A stretch of DNA of 64,000 nt from contig NZ_CP121695.1 of assembly GCF_029761915.1 (NCBI RefSeq), positions 8,151,501-8,215,500 of the forward strand, in the 5' to 3' direction. The notes below the pieces were generated by a model. It made no database searches and was not told where the DNA came from. It saw only the letters and a list, made by a program, of their open reading frames with translations. This stretch comes from Bradyrhizobium sp. CB1650. Its GTDB lineage: Bacteria > Pseudomonadota > Alphaproteobacteria > Rhizobiales > Xanthobacteraceae. Each line of letters starts with the position of its first letter. The stretch's first letter is position 1. Made by a program: the position numbers and the translations under genes. Below, in pieces: positions 27,088 to 36,240 of this stretch.

Positions 27088-27963
27088 CTATTCTGCAGGC
27101 GACCCCGGGCCTAGATTAAGGCGCTTGAAGTACCAAGACGTGTCATCGCCGGACGACTCTGTCTCATCACTCGCTTCACTCGCAGCCCGCTCGATTCTTG
27201 CCTGAGCACCACTACTCTCGGCGGCGAGATATCCTTCAGGTTTGCCTGCCCGTTGCCATTTACCTTCAGCGTTATGCGTCCACTTGTCGGGATGCTGGTG
27301 AGGATCAAGCACCCAGTGATTCTTATCACTCACCGGAACAAAGCCCATCTGAGCCAGACGGGGCTCGATGCCTGGCAACGCAGGTTTTGACATAATCAAT
27401 GCTTGCTCGCCGTCCTGCCGAAGCTGATGCTCCAGTAGAATATCGCCAGCGTTCTCGACGAGTGGATGAGTAACCCGAAGATCTACTTGGGATGTGACCG
27501 CGTTTCGACCAGGAAACTGGGCGCTGAATCGCCTTCCTCCTACCCGAAGTCCGCCTTCTGTTCTCAGAAGCCCAACAGTTTTGTCACCCAAGCGATAGGC
27601 GTAATATCGCGCCTCATCCGTATCTTCGTCGGTGTGACCCTGGGTTCTAGCAACGTTTGCGGCGCGTTCAGCTTTTGTCGATATAAAATCAGAGTATTCC
27701 TGTGGATTATCAGCAATGTGCTTGATGTCATCGCTATAGAAGGCCTTCACTTCTTGCCCGAAGGTCTCGATGTCGATCTCGTCGATCGGAGGTCGTGAAA
27801 CTACGGAATACGGCCGTGTCGCTGCCTGAGACGAACTTGGGCCAGCATCGGGTGCCATGCCTGCAAGCCTTTCCGAAAAGCCCTCGTCATCTGAATGCCT
27901 TGCTTCATCAGCCTGGGTAGCGCTTGTTGATTGGCTGGATGAGCCAACAATTCGGCCATACAT
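27088..27963 (-). CDS. nopP: NopP-like type III secreted effector
   Basis: A 291-residue protein. ATG 27963 follows ACAGGAGGACGATCA and starts MYGRIVGSSSQSTSATQADE, a Ser/Thr-rich flexible N-terminus like secretion signals of type III effectors. The body has DEIDIETFGQEVKAFYSDDI near residue 62, YYAYRLGDKTVGLLRTEGGL near 120, then THPLVENAGDILLEHQLR and MGFVPVSDKNHWVLDPHQHP near 240, which read like an acetyltransferase-type fold and match NopP proteins as I remember them. The 36 in-frame codons upstream of 27963 are not used. A tts-box-like sequence precedes it. NopP affects host recognition in legumes. Family call moderately secure. Confidence 0.68.
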   Translation of the reverse strand: MYGRIVGSSSQSTSATQADEARHSDDEGFSERLAGMAPDAGPSSSQAATRPYSVVSRPPIDEIDIETFGQEVKAFYSDDIKHIADNPQEYSDFISTKAERAANVARTQGHTDEDTDEARYYAYRLGDKTVGLLRTEGGLRVGGRRFSAQFPGRNAVTSQVDLRVTHPLVENAGDILLEHQLRQDGEQALIMSKPALPGIEPRLAQMGFVPVSDKNHWVLDPHQHPDKWTHNAEGKWQRAGKPEGYLAAESSGAQARIERAASEASDETESSGDDTSWYFKRLNLGPGSPAE

Positions 27964-28014
27964 TGATCGTCCTCCTGTCGGTACGGTTTGGGGGTGCTGA
28001 GCTCGCGCGAACTC

Positions 28015-28043
28015 TACCGAGGATGGTAAGAGGTGTAGCTGAC
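28015..28043 (-). promoter_or_regulatory. Possible tts box (TtsI site) before the effector
   Basis: Minus strand starts GTCAGCT and ends near ATCCTCGGTA, fitting the outer parts of the tts-box consensus, while the centre (TCGAAAG) is poorly matched. It lies 52-80 bases before the ATG. Confidence 0.35.
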
Positions 28044-28254
28044 TATGAGCTGACGCGCCGAGGTTGAGCATCAGGCGCGCGCTCTTGTGAAGGGGAAACT
28101 ACCTCGTGATCCGTGAAGAACGGCTAAGCGATTGAGCTAGGATCGCATTTTTGCCGCTGTGGACTGGTTTGCGATGCAGTGTTTGGTGCACCGGGCATCG
28201 GAGCCTTGCAACTTCATTTTTGAGATTCCATTGAATCGCCAGCCATGATTCCGT

Positions 28255-29330
28255 GGTCGCATCGGAGGTGGCGATGCAAACGAAGAAGCACAGGACGACG
28301 GATCGGGCGATCTGTTCCGGGCCAGGCTAGACCAGATCATCAGTATGAAGCACGCGCTGGTCAGCTCGCCGGCAGGGTCGATTGCGACTGGGTGGAGAGC
28401 GAGATCGCACCGCTGCACAGCGTGAACGGCCGGTCCGGAATCGTGACCCGCTTTGTGATCGGGCTGCTGCTCAAGCACATTTACAGCCTGTCCGATGAGG
28501 GGGTATGCGAGCACTGGCTCGACGACCCGTATTTCCAGTACTTCATCGGCGAAGTGTTCTTTCGTCACGCCTTCCTGCACGAGCGCTCGGACCTGAACTA
28601 CTGGCGCAAGCGGCTAGCACAAGCTGGAGCTGTTGCTGGCCGAGAGCCTGCGGGTGGCGCACGAGGCCGGCGCGTTACGCAATCAGGCCCTCATGCGGTC
28701 ACGGTCGACACGACCGTGCAGAAGGCCATCACCTTCCCAACCGATGCCAAGCTGCACGCGACGATCAAGGGGCTCAACCGCCTGGCGAGCAAGCAAGGTG
28801 TCAAGCTGCGGTAGTCCCATCTTCGCATTGCCAAGACTGCCGCAATGATGGCTTCCCGCTACGCCCATTCAAGCGACATCAGCGGCACATGCGCATCCTG
28901 CGCAGCTGGCTAGGCCCGATCATCCGCGACATCCGCCGCGAGATGGAAGGCCAGTTGCGCTCGAGACGCGTTCGCCCTCCCGCTTGGCCGGCCACGCAGA
29001 TCCGCTCGCAGCAGCAGCGCCAGTGCGGCCGGAAGCTGAATTTCTTCCACGCGCGGGAGGTGAAGTGCATCGGCAAGGGAAAGGCCAGCGCACCTTACGA
29101 GCTAGGCGCACCCGCGTCGCGTCTTCATCTCCGGCCAAAAGAGCGGGGGCTTCGGCATCGAACCCGTCGTCCGACACTAAAGGCAGACAGTTACCTCGGC
29201 CGCTGCTACCTCAAAGGCCACGCCGGCGATGCCGCCAACGTCATCGTCTCCGTCGTCGGCGATAACTTCCGCCGCATCCTCGTCTGCCTGAGGGCTCTTT
29301 GGCGTCTCTTCCTGACCACCATCATCGCTG
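28255..29330 (+). mobile_element. IS5-type transposase remnant
   Basis: Fragments in order: YEARAGQLAGRVDCDWVESE, FVIGLLLKHIYSLSDEGVCE then PYFQYFIGEVFFRHAFLHER (from about 28380), KAITFPTDAKLHATIKGLNR near 28720, KGKASAPYELG near 29085, and LGRCYLKGHAGDAANVIVSV near 29205. These are IS5-family transposase blocks. The section between KGKASAPYE and the C-terminus is mostly deleted, and there are frameshifts, so it is dead. It separates the effector gene from a broken copy of its 3' end. Confidence 0.8.
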
Positions 29331-29364
29331 TCCTCAGCGACCGGTCACCGCTGAAATCGGTTTG

Positions 29365-29700
29365 TTAACGGTCGACTACTTCGTAGGCTTGTCGACCCGC
29401 CGCCACTCGTCGTTTTCGCTGTTCGTCCACACTTCTGGGTGCTGGTTCGGGTCAAGCACCCGCCCAGTGGTTACGGCCCACGTGAACAAAACCCATCTCC
29501 GCCAGACGGGGGTCCATGCCTCTTGTGGCAGGACGTGACAAAACCAACGGATGCGGCAATATCACGCTCCGTCAGCCTACGATTGGTGACCCGCGCGTGT
29601 GCATGCGCGTCGGAGACCCGCGCAGATGCTGCGGTCAGGTTGTGGTCAGCTAGCTTATATATTCTCGCGAACTTGCGAGGCACGAGCTCAATCGGGTGCA
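29365..29700 (-). pseudogene. Broken C-terminal copy of the NopP-like effector
   Basis: On the minus strand RLAEMGFVHVGRNHW is followed, one frame later, by VLDPNQHPEVWTNSE and a stop near 29370. This parallels residues 225-260 of the effector at 27088-27963 (RLAQMGFVPVSDKNHWVLDP). The preceding part is not readable. It looks like the tail of a second effector gene lost through decay. Confidence 0.65.
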
Positions 29701-30059
<359 letters not shown>

Positions 30060-30068
30060 TGCCTTCGC

Positions 30069-30368
30069 TTATGCAGCTTCGACTGCGGCCGAAACGTGGG
30101 TCTGGCAGTCGGCCGGGCAAACCCTAGCGCACGCACCGCAGCCGATGCAGGCACCCTGATCATTCAGAACCATGACCTTCTTTTCGATCTCATCGTCCTC
30201 GTCATTGTCGAGGTCGACAAGTTCGCCTTCCTCGTTGATTCCTTTCAAAGTCATGACATCTCGACCGCAAACCTTGAAACAGCGGCCGCAGCCGATGCAC
30301 TTCTTGCTATTGATCGAGATCAGATATTCTGGCGTCCATTCGCGCCCGTCTCGCGTTGCAAATGACAT
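30069..30368 (-). CDS. fdxB: FdxB-type 2[4Fe-4S] ferredoxin
   Basis: A 99-residue ferredoxin with CIGCGRCFKVCGRD near residue 24 and CIGCGACARVCPAD near residue 74, separated by an acidic loop (EGELVDLDNDEDDEIEKK). This long insertion between the motifs is the mark of the nif-linked FdxB type, the last gene of nifENX operons. Likely an electron donor in cofactor assembly or to nitrogenase. It follows the DUF683 gene by 14 bases. Confidence 0.92.
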   Translation of the reverse strand: MSFATRDGREWTPEYLISINSKKCIGCGRCFKVCGRDVMTLKGINEEGELVDLDNDEDDEIEKKVMVLNDQGACIGCGACARVCPADCQTHVSAAVEAA

Positions 30369-30382
30369 GGGTCGGGCCTCCT

Positions 30383-30583
30383 TTAGGTATTTTCCATCGC
30401 CTTCAGATCACGGCTCTTGCGCTCCAGTTCGGCATAGGCGTTGTATGCCTTCTGCGCCACCACCATGATCGAGGTCCAGTTGACGGGCAATTCTTCCGAA
30501 AGGTCATGCAGATCCATCTTGGCTTGTGTCGCCTTGACGGACAGTTTCTTTAGTTCTGCCTTCAGTTCTTCACGCTCGCTCAT
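30383..30583 (-). CDS. DUF683 / CCE_0567-family nif protein
   Basis: A 66-residue helical hairpin protein: MSEREELKAELKKLSVKATQ, then AKMDLHDLSEELPVNWTSIM and AQKAYNAYAELERKSRDLK. The family consistently follows nifX and DUF269; a cyanobacterial relative binds metal through histidine and methionine, but the role is unknown. ATG 30583 overlaps the DUF269 stop (ATGA); the longer frame to 30649 runs inside that gene. Confidence 0.88.
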   Translation of the reverse strand: MSEREELKAELKKLSVKATQAKMDLHDLSEELPVNWTSIMVVAQKAYNAYAELERKSRDLKAMENT

Positions 30584-31056
30584 GAATATCCCCAATAGTT
30601 CGCCACGTCGGGATATTTCCGAATCAGTTCGATTCCATCGCTGACACATTTGTCGCCCTGCTGCGCGAGCTTTACCAAATTATCGAATCCGAAGCGATAC
30701 ACATCGCGCAGCTGCGTGTTCACGGCGATCAGACGGCCTGAGATGAGCACCATGCGGGCGACGCCTTCATGATGCAGATCCAGAATCGACTGGGTTATCA
30801 CGCCGGTCTCCCTCTCGATCGAGAGCGCGACCGCATCGAAGAACAGCTTAAGCCGCCACAGCGTATCGGGATCAGGATCACCGACAATCGGCAATGCGCG
30901 CCGTTTCTCCTTGTCTAGAATATAGAGTTCGAGCAGATCGAGATCGCTCTTCGCCTTCCAGGCTCCGTTGATGTCCTGAGCACGCCAAACCTTGATCAAC
31001 TCCATGAGGAACGGCGCGTCGACGGCGTTCCCCTGCTGCTCTATTTTTGCGGTCAT
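30580..31056 (-). CDS. NifX-associated protein (DUF269)
   Basis: A 158-residue nif-specific protein. Typical parts: FLMELIKVWRAQDINGAWKAK near residue 16 (given in part), LPIVGDPDPDTLWRLKLFFD near residue 55, GVARMVLISGRLIAVNTQLRDVYRF near residue 98 and the end YPDVANYWGYS. Conserved in nifENX operons, with no settled biochemical role. It starts 6 bases after nifX. Confidence 0.93.
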   Translation of the reverse strand: MTAKIEQQGNAVDAPFLMELIKVWRAQDINGAWKAKSDLDLLELYILDKEKRRALPIVGDPDPDTLWRLKLFFDAVALSIERETGVITQSILDLHHEGVARMVLISGRLIAVNTQLRDVYRFGFDNLVKLAQQGDKCVSDGIELIRKYPDVANYWGYS

Positions 31057-31062
31057 ATCACC

Positions 31063-31458
31063 TCATTCGTCGAACTCGAAGGTTCGCCGTCGGTCTTTTG
31101 CCATAGCCTTGCGTAGCCAAGGAGGTGGCGTGCCCTTCAGTACGCGCTCGAGTTTCTCGAGCAACACCAGAATACTTTCTGGCTTGTTCACCTTGATAGG
31201 ATGGATCTTGTTGGCCACCACTCGCGCAGCCCCGGCACCGCCAATGGCGGCGACATAAAGAATCGCGCAATCCTTGATCGCCTCGATCTTCGGGGCCAAC
31301 TTGTCGTCGTTGCCGTCCTCCCTAAGATCGCCCTCGAACTGAATCGCCTTGAGAAACACGTGACCGCCAGGCGTGACATCGTAGATTGCGATATTCTTTG
31401 CCCAACCAAAATGGGCATCGACGCGTTTCAGGTCCTGAGTGGCAAACGCGACCTTCAT
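31063..31458 (-). CDS. nifX: NifX, FeMo-cofactor carrier
   Basis: A 131-residue protein that binds NifB-co and the VK cluster between NifB and NifEN. Marks: MKVAFATQDLKRVDAHFGWA start, AILYVAAIGGAGAARVV near residue 68, and GTPPPWLRKAM near residue 108. ATG 31458 overlaps the nifN stop by 4 bases. The same fold forms the C-terminal domain of NifB in this window. Confidence 0.95.
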   Translation of the reverse strand: MKVAFATQDLKRVDAHFGWAKNIAIYDVTPGGHVFLKAIQFEGDLREDGNDDKLAPKIEAIKDCAILYVAAIGGAGAARVVANKIHPIKVNKPESILVLLEKLERVLKGTPPPWLRKAMAKDRRRTFEFDE

Positions 31459-32864
31459 GCAATCGCCCCCTCATCTGCACCGATCGGACTGCGATACCCC
31501 GAGTATGGTCGCAGCCCGGCCGCAGTCCGCCATTTGTCGGGCGTAGGCTGATCGTTCTCCTCGCGGTGCGCGATCACGAGATTGGCGATGTCGAAAATCA
31601 GATTGCGGGTACCACGATAGCCCACGGATAGTTGGTGTCCCGCACCAAGTCGATCGAACATCGGAAAACCCGTACGATAGAACGGGACTTTCAGTCGAGC
31701 CGCCGCTTGCCTGCCATGCGAATGCGTGATCAGCAGGTCGCAATGCCTTGTTTTGGCAAGCCCTTCCAGATCCTCAAGATCGCCAATGAGTACTTCCTTG
31801 GTCTTGATCCGCTCGATCACTCCCGACTGAGTGGTCGTCACGGCCGCGGTCACCTGCGCGCCCATGTCGTGCAGCATGCCGGACAGATCGAACAGGAGGT
31901 CTGGCTCAGCGCCGATCGCAACTTTGCGACCGCCAATATGGAAGTGCGCGTCCAGCATTGCATCGGCGAGCTGACCGCGCTGGCGCCGGTACTTCAATGG
32001 TATGGGGCGGCCACTGATCTCGCTCAAGAACGTCATGAATTCGTCGTTCGGACACAGGCCACACAGCCGCTCGAAGACACGAAAAGGCACGCCGGTCTTG
32101 CCCTGCATGACCTCTGCCGCGCGCTGCATCTGCGCACCGATCGCAATTGTCCACCCGGCGCGGCCCATGCTCGCAATTTCGTCGACGCTGATCCCGCCGA
32201 TGGTCGTTGGCGTAAACTCATCGGGGATATGTCCATCGAGCGATCCCGCCAGATCAGGGAGGAACGACGGGCACAACCCGAAATCCTCCAGTATGACACG
32301 GAGTTCATCAAGGTCGCCGGGCGTGAGGTGACATCCCGGCAGAACATTCACCTTCGATGGATCCCGCAGGCCGTTGGCGTTGGGCCCTTCCACCAGCACC
32401 TCCACAATGCGCGCCACAGCCCTCTCCCAGCCGTCCTGGAACGCCCCCTTGAAATCAGGCGTCGAGACATACACCAGTGGCAACTTTGCGAGTTGCGGAT
32501 GACTGCTCCGGATTAGCTTGAGGTAGGCATCCACATCGTCGCCGTTGGTCTCGGTGACGCCGGTCGAGCAGATTCCGATGATCTTTGGCTTGGTACGGTT
32601 ATAGATGTTCAGTATCGCCTGCTCGAGATTCTCATAGCCGCCGAGTACGGTCGCAACTTCGCTCATCGCGGTGGTCTGCAGCGGTACTGCCTCTTTGAAA
32701 TGCCGGACAAAGAGCGTGAGACCGAAGGATGTGCACCCCTGGGAGCCGTGCAGAAGCGGCATCGCCCCGCGCAGCCCCATGAAGGCGAATGCGCCGCCGA
32801 TGGGCTGACTCATCTTCAGCGGGTTGACAGCGCAGGCCTTTGTCGGCGCCCTGACGATTGCCAT
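31455..32864 (-). CDS. nifN: NifN, cofactor scaffold beta subunit
   Basis: A 469-residue NifK-like protein. With NifE it forms the scaffold on which NifB-co becomes FeMo-co. Cysteine in NPLKMSQPIGGAFAFMGL is absent at the NifK position, as expected for NifN, but CTSFG near residue 44 and STGVTETNGDD near residue 100 are present. It follows nifE by 9 bases in nifDKENX. Confidence 0.96.
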   Translation of the reverse strand: MAIVRAPTKACAVNPLKMSQPIGGAFAFMGLRGAMPLLHGSQGCTSFGLTLFVRHFKEAVPLQTTAMSEVATVLGGYENLEQAILNIYNRTKPKIIGICSTGVTETNGDDVDAYLKLIRSSHPQLAKLPLVYVSTPDFKGAFQDGWERAVARIVEVLVEGPNANGLRDPSKVNVLPGCHLTPGDLDELRVILEDFGLCPSFLPDLAGSLDGHIPDEFTPTTIGGISVDEIASMGRAGWTIAIGAQMQRAAEVMQGKTGVPFRVFERLCGLCPNDEFMTFLSEISGRPIPLKYRRQRGQLADAMLDAHFHIGGRKVAIGAEPDLLFDLSGMLHDMGAQVTAAVTTTQSGVIERIKTKEVLIGDLEDLEGLAKTRHCDLLITHSHGRQAAARLKVPFYRTGFPMFDRLGAGHQLSVGYRGTRNLIFDIANLVIAHREENDQPTPDKWRTAAGLRPYSGYRSPIGADEGAIA

Positions 32865-32873
32865 GACGCCTCG

Positions 32874-34520
32874 CTATTCTGCGGCCTGTCGCAGGGCAGA
32901 TGGCTCGGAAACCAAGATATCTTCGATGCGTCGTTGGCAGCAGCCACCGACCGCATTGGTATGCTCTCTGACCGCTGCGACGCTCTTCAGGCCGTGCGCG
33001 TAGATTGCATCCTCAATCGTGCCCAGATCGACCGTGTTACACACGCAGATCTTCGTCGCGCGGCGCTCGGTTTCGGCGAGCGCCGGATTGTAGGCGATCG
33101 CGGCCATCGGCGATTGCATCTGGTCCATCGCCTTGGCCAGTGCCTCCCATGGTGCCGGTCGACGTAGCTGCTCCCACATCGGACTGGAGAGCGATTTATC
33201 TATCTCCTCCACCAGCTTGACCATTCCGACATAGCCCATATAGGCGTGGCAACGCTCCTGGTTGATATCGAGCCAGGGCATCGACGCTTTCAGCGCGACG
33301 AACTGCGACTTGCCACCCGATAGCATGATGTCCGCTTTTGCGTCCTTCAACATCTTATACATTTCGCGCGGCGTCATGTCCTCGATCATGTGGGCATCCT
33401 GCCCCATGAGCTCCTTGATGCGCTCCTTGTCCTTCCTGGTTGATTTCTTGACGCTGGTTCCGACTAGCTCAAGCCCTGCTTCCTGGAGTGCCGCAACAAC
33501 CGACCATGACTTGACGCCGCCGGTAATCAACAAGGCCTTCTTGCCTTCGAATCGCGGCTTGTACGGCTCTATCGCAGCCCAGGCCCACGCTTCCTCGCGC
33601 GCGATCACCGCTTCAGTGCGCCCGAGCAGATCTGTCGGCGCGCCGCGTTCAACCAATAAGCGGGCAAGCTGACGCAGCGATTCGCTCGAATCTTGAATAC
33701 CGTAGAACGACCCCTCGAAGAACGGGATCCCGTAGCGCTGCTCCATCTTGCGTGCGACGTTGATCATGGACTTTGAGCACACCAACATCGCCGCCCGCGC
33801 GCGATGAGATGACGCGACTTCGCGATATTTGCCATCCCCGGAGATGCAGGAGAGAATCCGTACTCCAAGCTCGTCTAGCAATGGCTTCACTTGCCAGAGC
33901 TCCCCCGAAAGGTTGTATTCCCCGATCAGGTTGATGTCGTACGGCGTGGTATAGTCCGGTTCTTGCGTCCCGATCACATACTCGAGCAAGGCCTCGCCGG
34001 CGAGCTTGTTACCGAGGTTCTTCGAGCCGACGAAGCCCGGCGAATTGATCGGGATCACCGGCTTTGCGAACCTTTGAGATGCTGCCTTACAGACTGCGTT
34101 GATGTCGTCGCCGATCATCGCCGGGATGCAGGTTTGATAGACGAAGATGGCGGGTGGGTCGCACTTGTCGATGATCTCCTTGATCGCTTTGCAGAGCCGC
34201 TTCTCGCCTCCGAATACAATATCGGTTTCGCTCAAATCGGTTGTGAATGCGGTACGCCACAGATTCGCGCCGGACGACGCCGCGCCGCGATTGTCCCAGG
34301 AATTGCCTTCGCACGCGATCGGACCATGCACCAAGTGAGCGACGTCGGTGAACGGCTGCAACGCAATCTTGGCGCCATCGAAAGCGCAGCCGCCGGCAGC
34401 GCTACCCGGCTGCAGCTGTTTGGTGCAGCCGTTCTTGCGTTCAGCCTCCGACTTACTGCCGTTCTTGGCGCAGCCCGGCTCGTCGAAAATATTCTGGAGC
34501 GTGGCCGCTAGTGAATTCAT
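32874..34520 (-). CDS. nifE: NifE, cofactor scaffold alpha subunit
   Basis: A 548-residue NifD-like protein. N-terminal CAFDGAKIALQPFTDVAHLV then GPIACEGNSWDNRG give the cluster cysteines; the C-terminal end has a CVCNTVDLGTIEDAIYAHGL segment and CCQRRIEDIL, a BFD-like [2Fe-2S] region which explains why NifE is longer here than in Azotobacter. It lies 97 bases downstream of nifK across a hairpin. Confidence 0.96.
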   Translation of the reverse strand: MNSLAATLQNIFDEPGCAKNGSKSEAERKNGCTKQLQPGSAAGGCAFDGAKIALQPFTDVAHLVHGPIACEGNSWDNRGAASSGANLWRTAFTTDLSETDIVFGGEKRLCKAIKEIIDKCDPPAIFVYQTCIPAMIGDDINAVCKAASQRFAKPVIPINSPGFVGSKNLGNKLAGEALLEYVIGTQEPDYTTPYDINLIGEYNLSGELWQVKPLLDELGVRILSCISGDGKYREVASSHRARAAMLVCSKSMINVARKMEQRYGIPFFEGSFYGIQDSSESLRQLARLLVERGAPTDLLGRTEAVIAREEAWAWAAIEPYKPRFEGKKALLITGGVKSWSVVAALQEAGLELVGTSVKKSTRKDKERIKELMGQDAHMIEDMTPREMYKMLKDAKADIMLSGGKSQFVALKASMPWLDINQERCHAYMGYVGMVKLVEEIDKSLSSPMWEQLRRPAPWEALAKAMDQMQSPMAAIAYNPALAETERRATKICVCNTVDLGTIEDAIYAHGLKSVAAVREHTNAVGGCCQRRIEDILVSEPSALRQAAE

Positions 34521-34571
34521 CCCGTTTTCCTCTCAGCGGAGACTAATTGCGTGGTCAACCCTCGTGTGCTT

Positions 34572-34602
34572 GTGCCATCGTCAAGTGCTTTGGCGATGGC
34601 AC
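34572..34602 (-). repeat. Hairpin between nifK and nifE
   Basis: GTGCCATCG and CGATGGCAC form a 9-base stem around a 13-base loop. With no T-run it is more likely an mRNA-stability or attenuating element than a full terminator. Confidence 0.6.
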
Positions 34603-34617
34603 GCGCACGGTCGCTCA

Positions 34618-36174
34618 TCAACGAATGATGTCGAAACTGTAGTCAGTTTTGCCAAGAACATTTGTCTTCTTGTCGATCTCATCGAAGATCTTGTCCAGGA
34701 TCTTCACCAGCACATTCAAGCCGCCCTGATAGCCCCATAGGGGGTAGCGGTGATGATGATGCCGATCAAAAACCGGAAAGCCGATGCGGATCAGTGGCGT
34801 TCCAGTATCGCGCTCCAGATACTTGCCATAGGTGTTGCCAATCAGAAAATCGACTGGCTCGGTGAACAGGAGTGAGCGCATGTGCCAGAGATCTCGGCCC
34901 GGATAGGCTTGGCAGCCCTGCCCAAATGGCGAGCTTGCAAGCAGCACCTGCATTTTTTCCTGCCACGCCTTGTTGCCGTTGGTGGATAGCACATGGGTCG
35001 GTTCGGCGCCGAGTTCGAGCAGAAACGCAGCCAACCCATAGCAAAGATCCGGATCGCCATAGATCGCGAACTTCTTGCCATGGATATGCGCGCTCGAGTC
35101 AGCGATCGCGTCGACCAGGCGGCCACGTTCTCGCGCGAGTTGCTCGGGAATCTCCTTGCCGCTGATGCGTGACAGCGCCAGGATAAAGTCATCCGTTGCG
35201 GATAGGCCCACGGGGTAGTTGAAGGATACAACGTCCTGTCCATGCTCAGCCACGAATGGCAGCGTTTTTTCGGTGCACCACTGCTGCATGGAGATTGTCG
35301 CCTTGGCGTGAACCGCGTTGGCCGCATCTTCCAGGGTCGTGCCTCCATCATACATCCGGAATTCGCCGTCTGTCGGAGTATCGAAAACTTCAGAATTGTC
35401 CGCTAGAATCGTGTGCTGGATGTCCATTAACGCCAAGATGCGCTTGATCTCGCGAAGGTTTCCGACGGTATAGCCATCGAACCCACCAATGATGTTGATT
35501 GCCCCGTTCTGCTTGCGCTCCAGCTTCGGCGCTGTTCCGGCCTTACCGTCCCAAAAATGCTCTAGAATGCCCTTGAGCGCATTGTCATAACCGGTAACGT
35601 GGCTGCCGACGAACGCCGGCGTGTGGGCGAATGGCACGTCGAAGTCTGCCGGAACCGAGCCTTTTTCTTTCGACGTCTTGATGAAGGCGTTGAGGTCATC
35701 GCCGATCACTTCGGCCATGCAGGTCGTCGAGACCGCAATCATCTTGGGTTTGTACATATTGTAGCTGTTCGCGAGCCCGTCGATCATGTTGTTCAGGCCG
35801 CCGAATACGGCAGCGTCTTCCGTCATCGACGAGGAGACGCAGGAGCTAGGCTCCTTGAAGTGCCGCGACAGATGGCTGCGGTAATAAGCCACGCAACCTT
35901 GCGAGCCGTGGACGAAGGGCAGCGTCCCCTCAAAGCCAACAGAGGCGAATACGGCGCCAAGCGGCTGGCATGCCTTGGCCGGATTTACCGCTAGCGCCTC
36001 CCGCGCAAAGTTCTTTTCGCGATATTCGGACGTTTTCGTCCATTCCTTGATACGTTCTACCTCGGCGGGATCGCGAGGATTCTCGAATATCTTTTTCTTG
36101 GCCAGCATCTGCTGGTATTCCGGACCGCGGAACAGCTCGAGATGATCGAGCACGTGTTCGGCACTCTGCGCCAT
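34618..36174 (-). CDS. nifK: NifK nitrogenase MoFe protein beta subunit
   Basis: 518 residues. P-cluster cysteines are seen in [20 protein letters not shown] (near residue 69), [18 protein letters not shown] (near 94) and [12 protein letters not shown] (near 152). NifK pairs with NifD in the alpha2beta2 MoFe protein that reduces N2. The C-terminal end DYSFDIIR is normal. It begins 66 bases after nifD, in the same operon. Confidence 0.98.
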   Translation of the reverse strand: MAQSAEHVLDHLELFRGPEYQQMLAKKKIFENPRDPAEVERIKEWTKTSEYREKNFAREALAVNPAKACQPLGAVFASVGFEGTLPFVHGSQGCVAYYRSHLSRHFKEPSSCVSSSMTEDAAVFGGLNNMIDGLANSYNMYKPKMIAVSTTCMAEVIGDDLNAFIKTSKEKGSVPADFDVPFAHTPAFVGSHVTGYDNALKGILEHFWDGKAGTAPKLERKQNGAINIIGGFDGYTVGNLREIKRILALMDIQHTILADNSEVFDTPTDGEFRMYDGGTTLEDAANAVHAKATISMQQWCTEKTLPFVAEHGQDVVSFNYPVGLSATDDFILALSRISGKEIPEQLARERGRLVDAIADSSAHIHGKKFAIYGDPDLCYGLAAFLLELGAEPTHVLSTNGNKAWQEKMQVLLASSPFGQGCQAYPGRDLWHMRSLLFTEPVDFLIGNTYGKYLERDTGTPLIRIGFPVFDRHHHHRYPLWGYQGGLNVLVKILDKIFDEIDKKTNVLGKTDYSFDIIR

Positions 36175-36240
36175 TGTTGAAATCCTTCACTATCGAGACT
36201 GGTGTCGCCTCGGCTTTCCCAGAGAGCGAGATGAGTTGGT

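Noticed and set aside
28505..29368. 287-codon plus-strand frame as an intact protein
   Set aside because: It mixes out-of-frame and in-frame parts of an IS5-type transposase and is not a real product.
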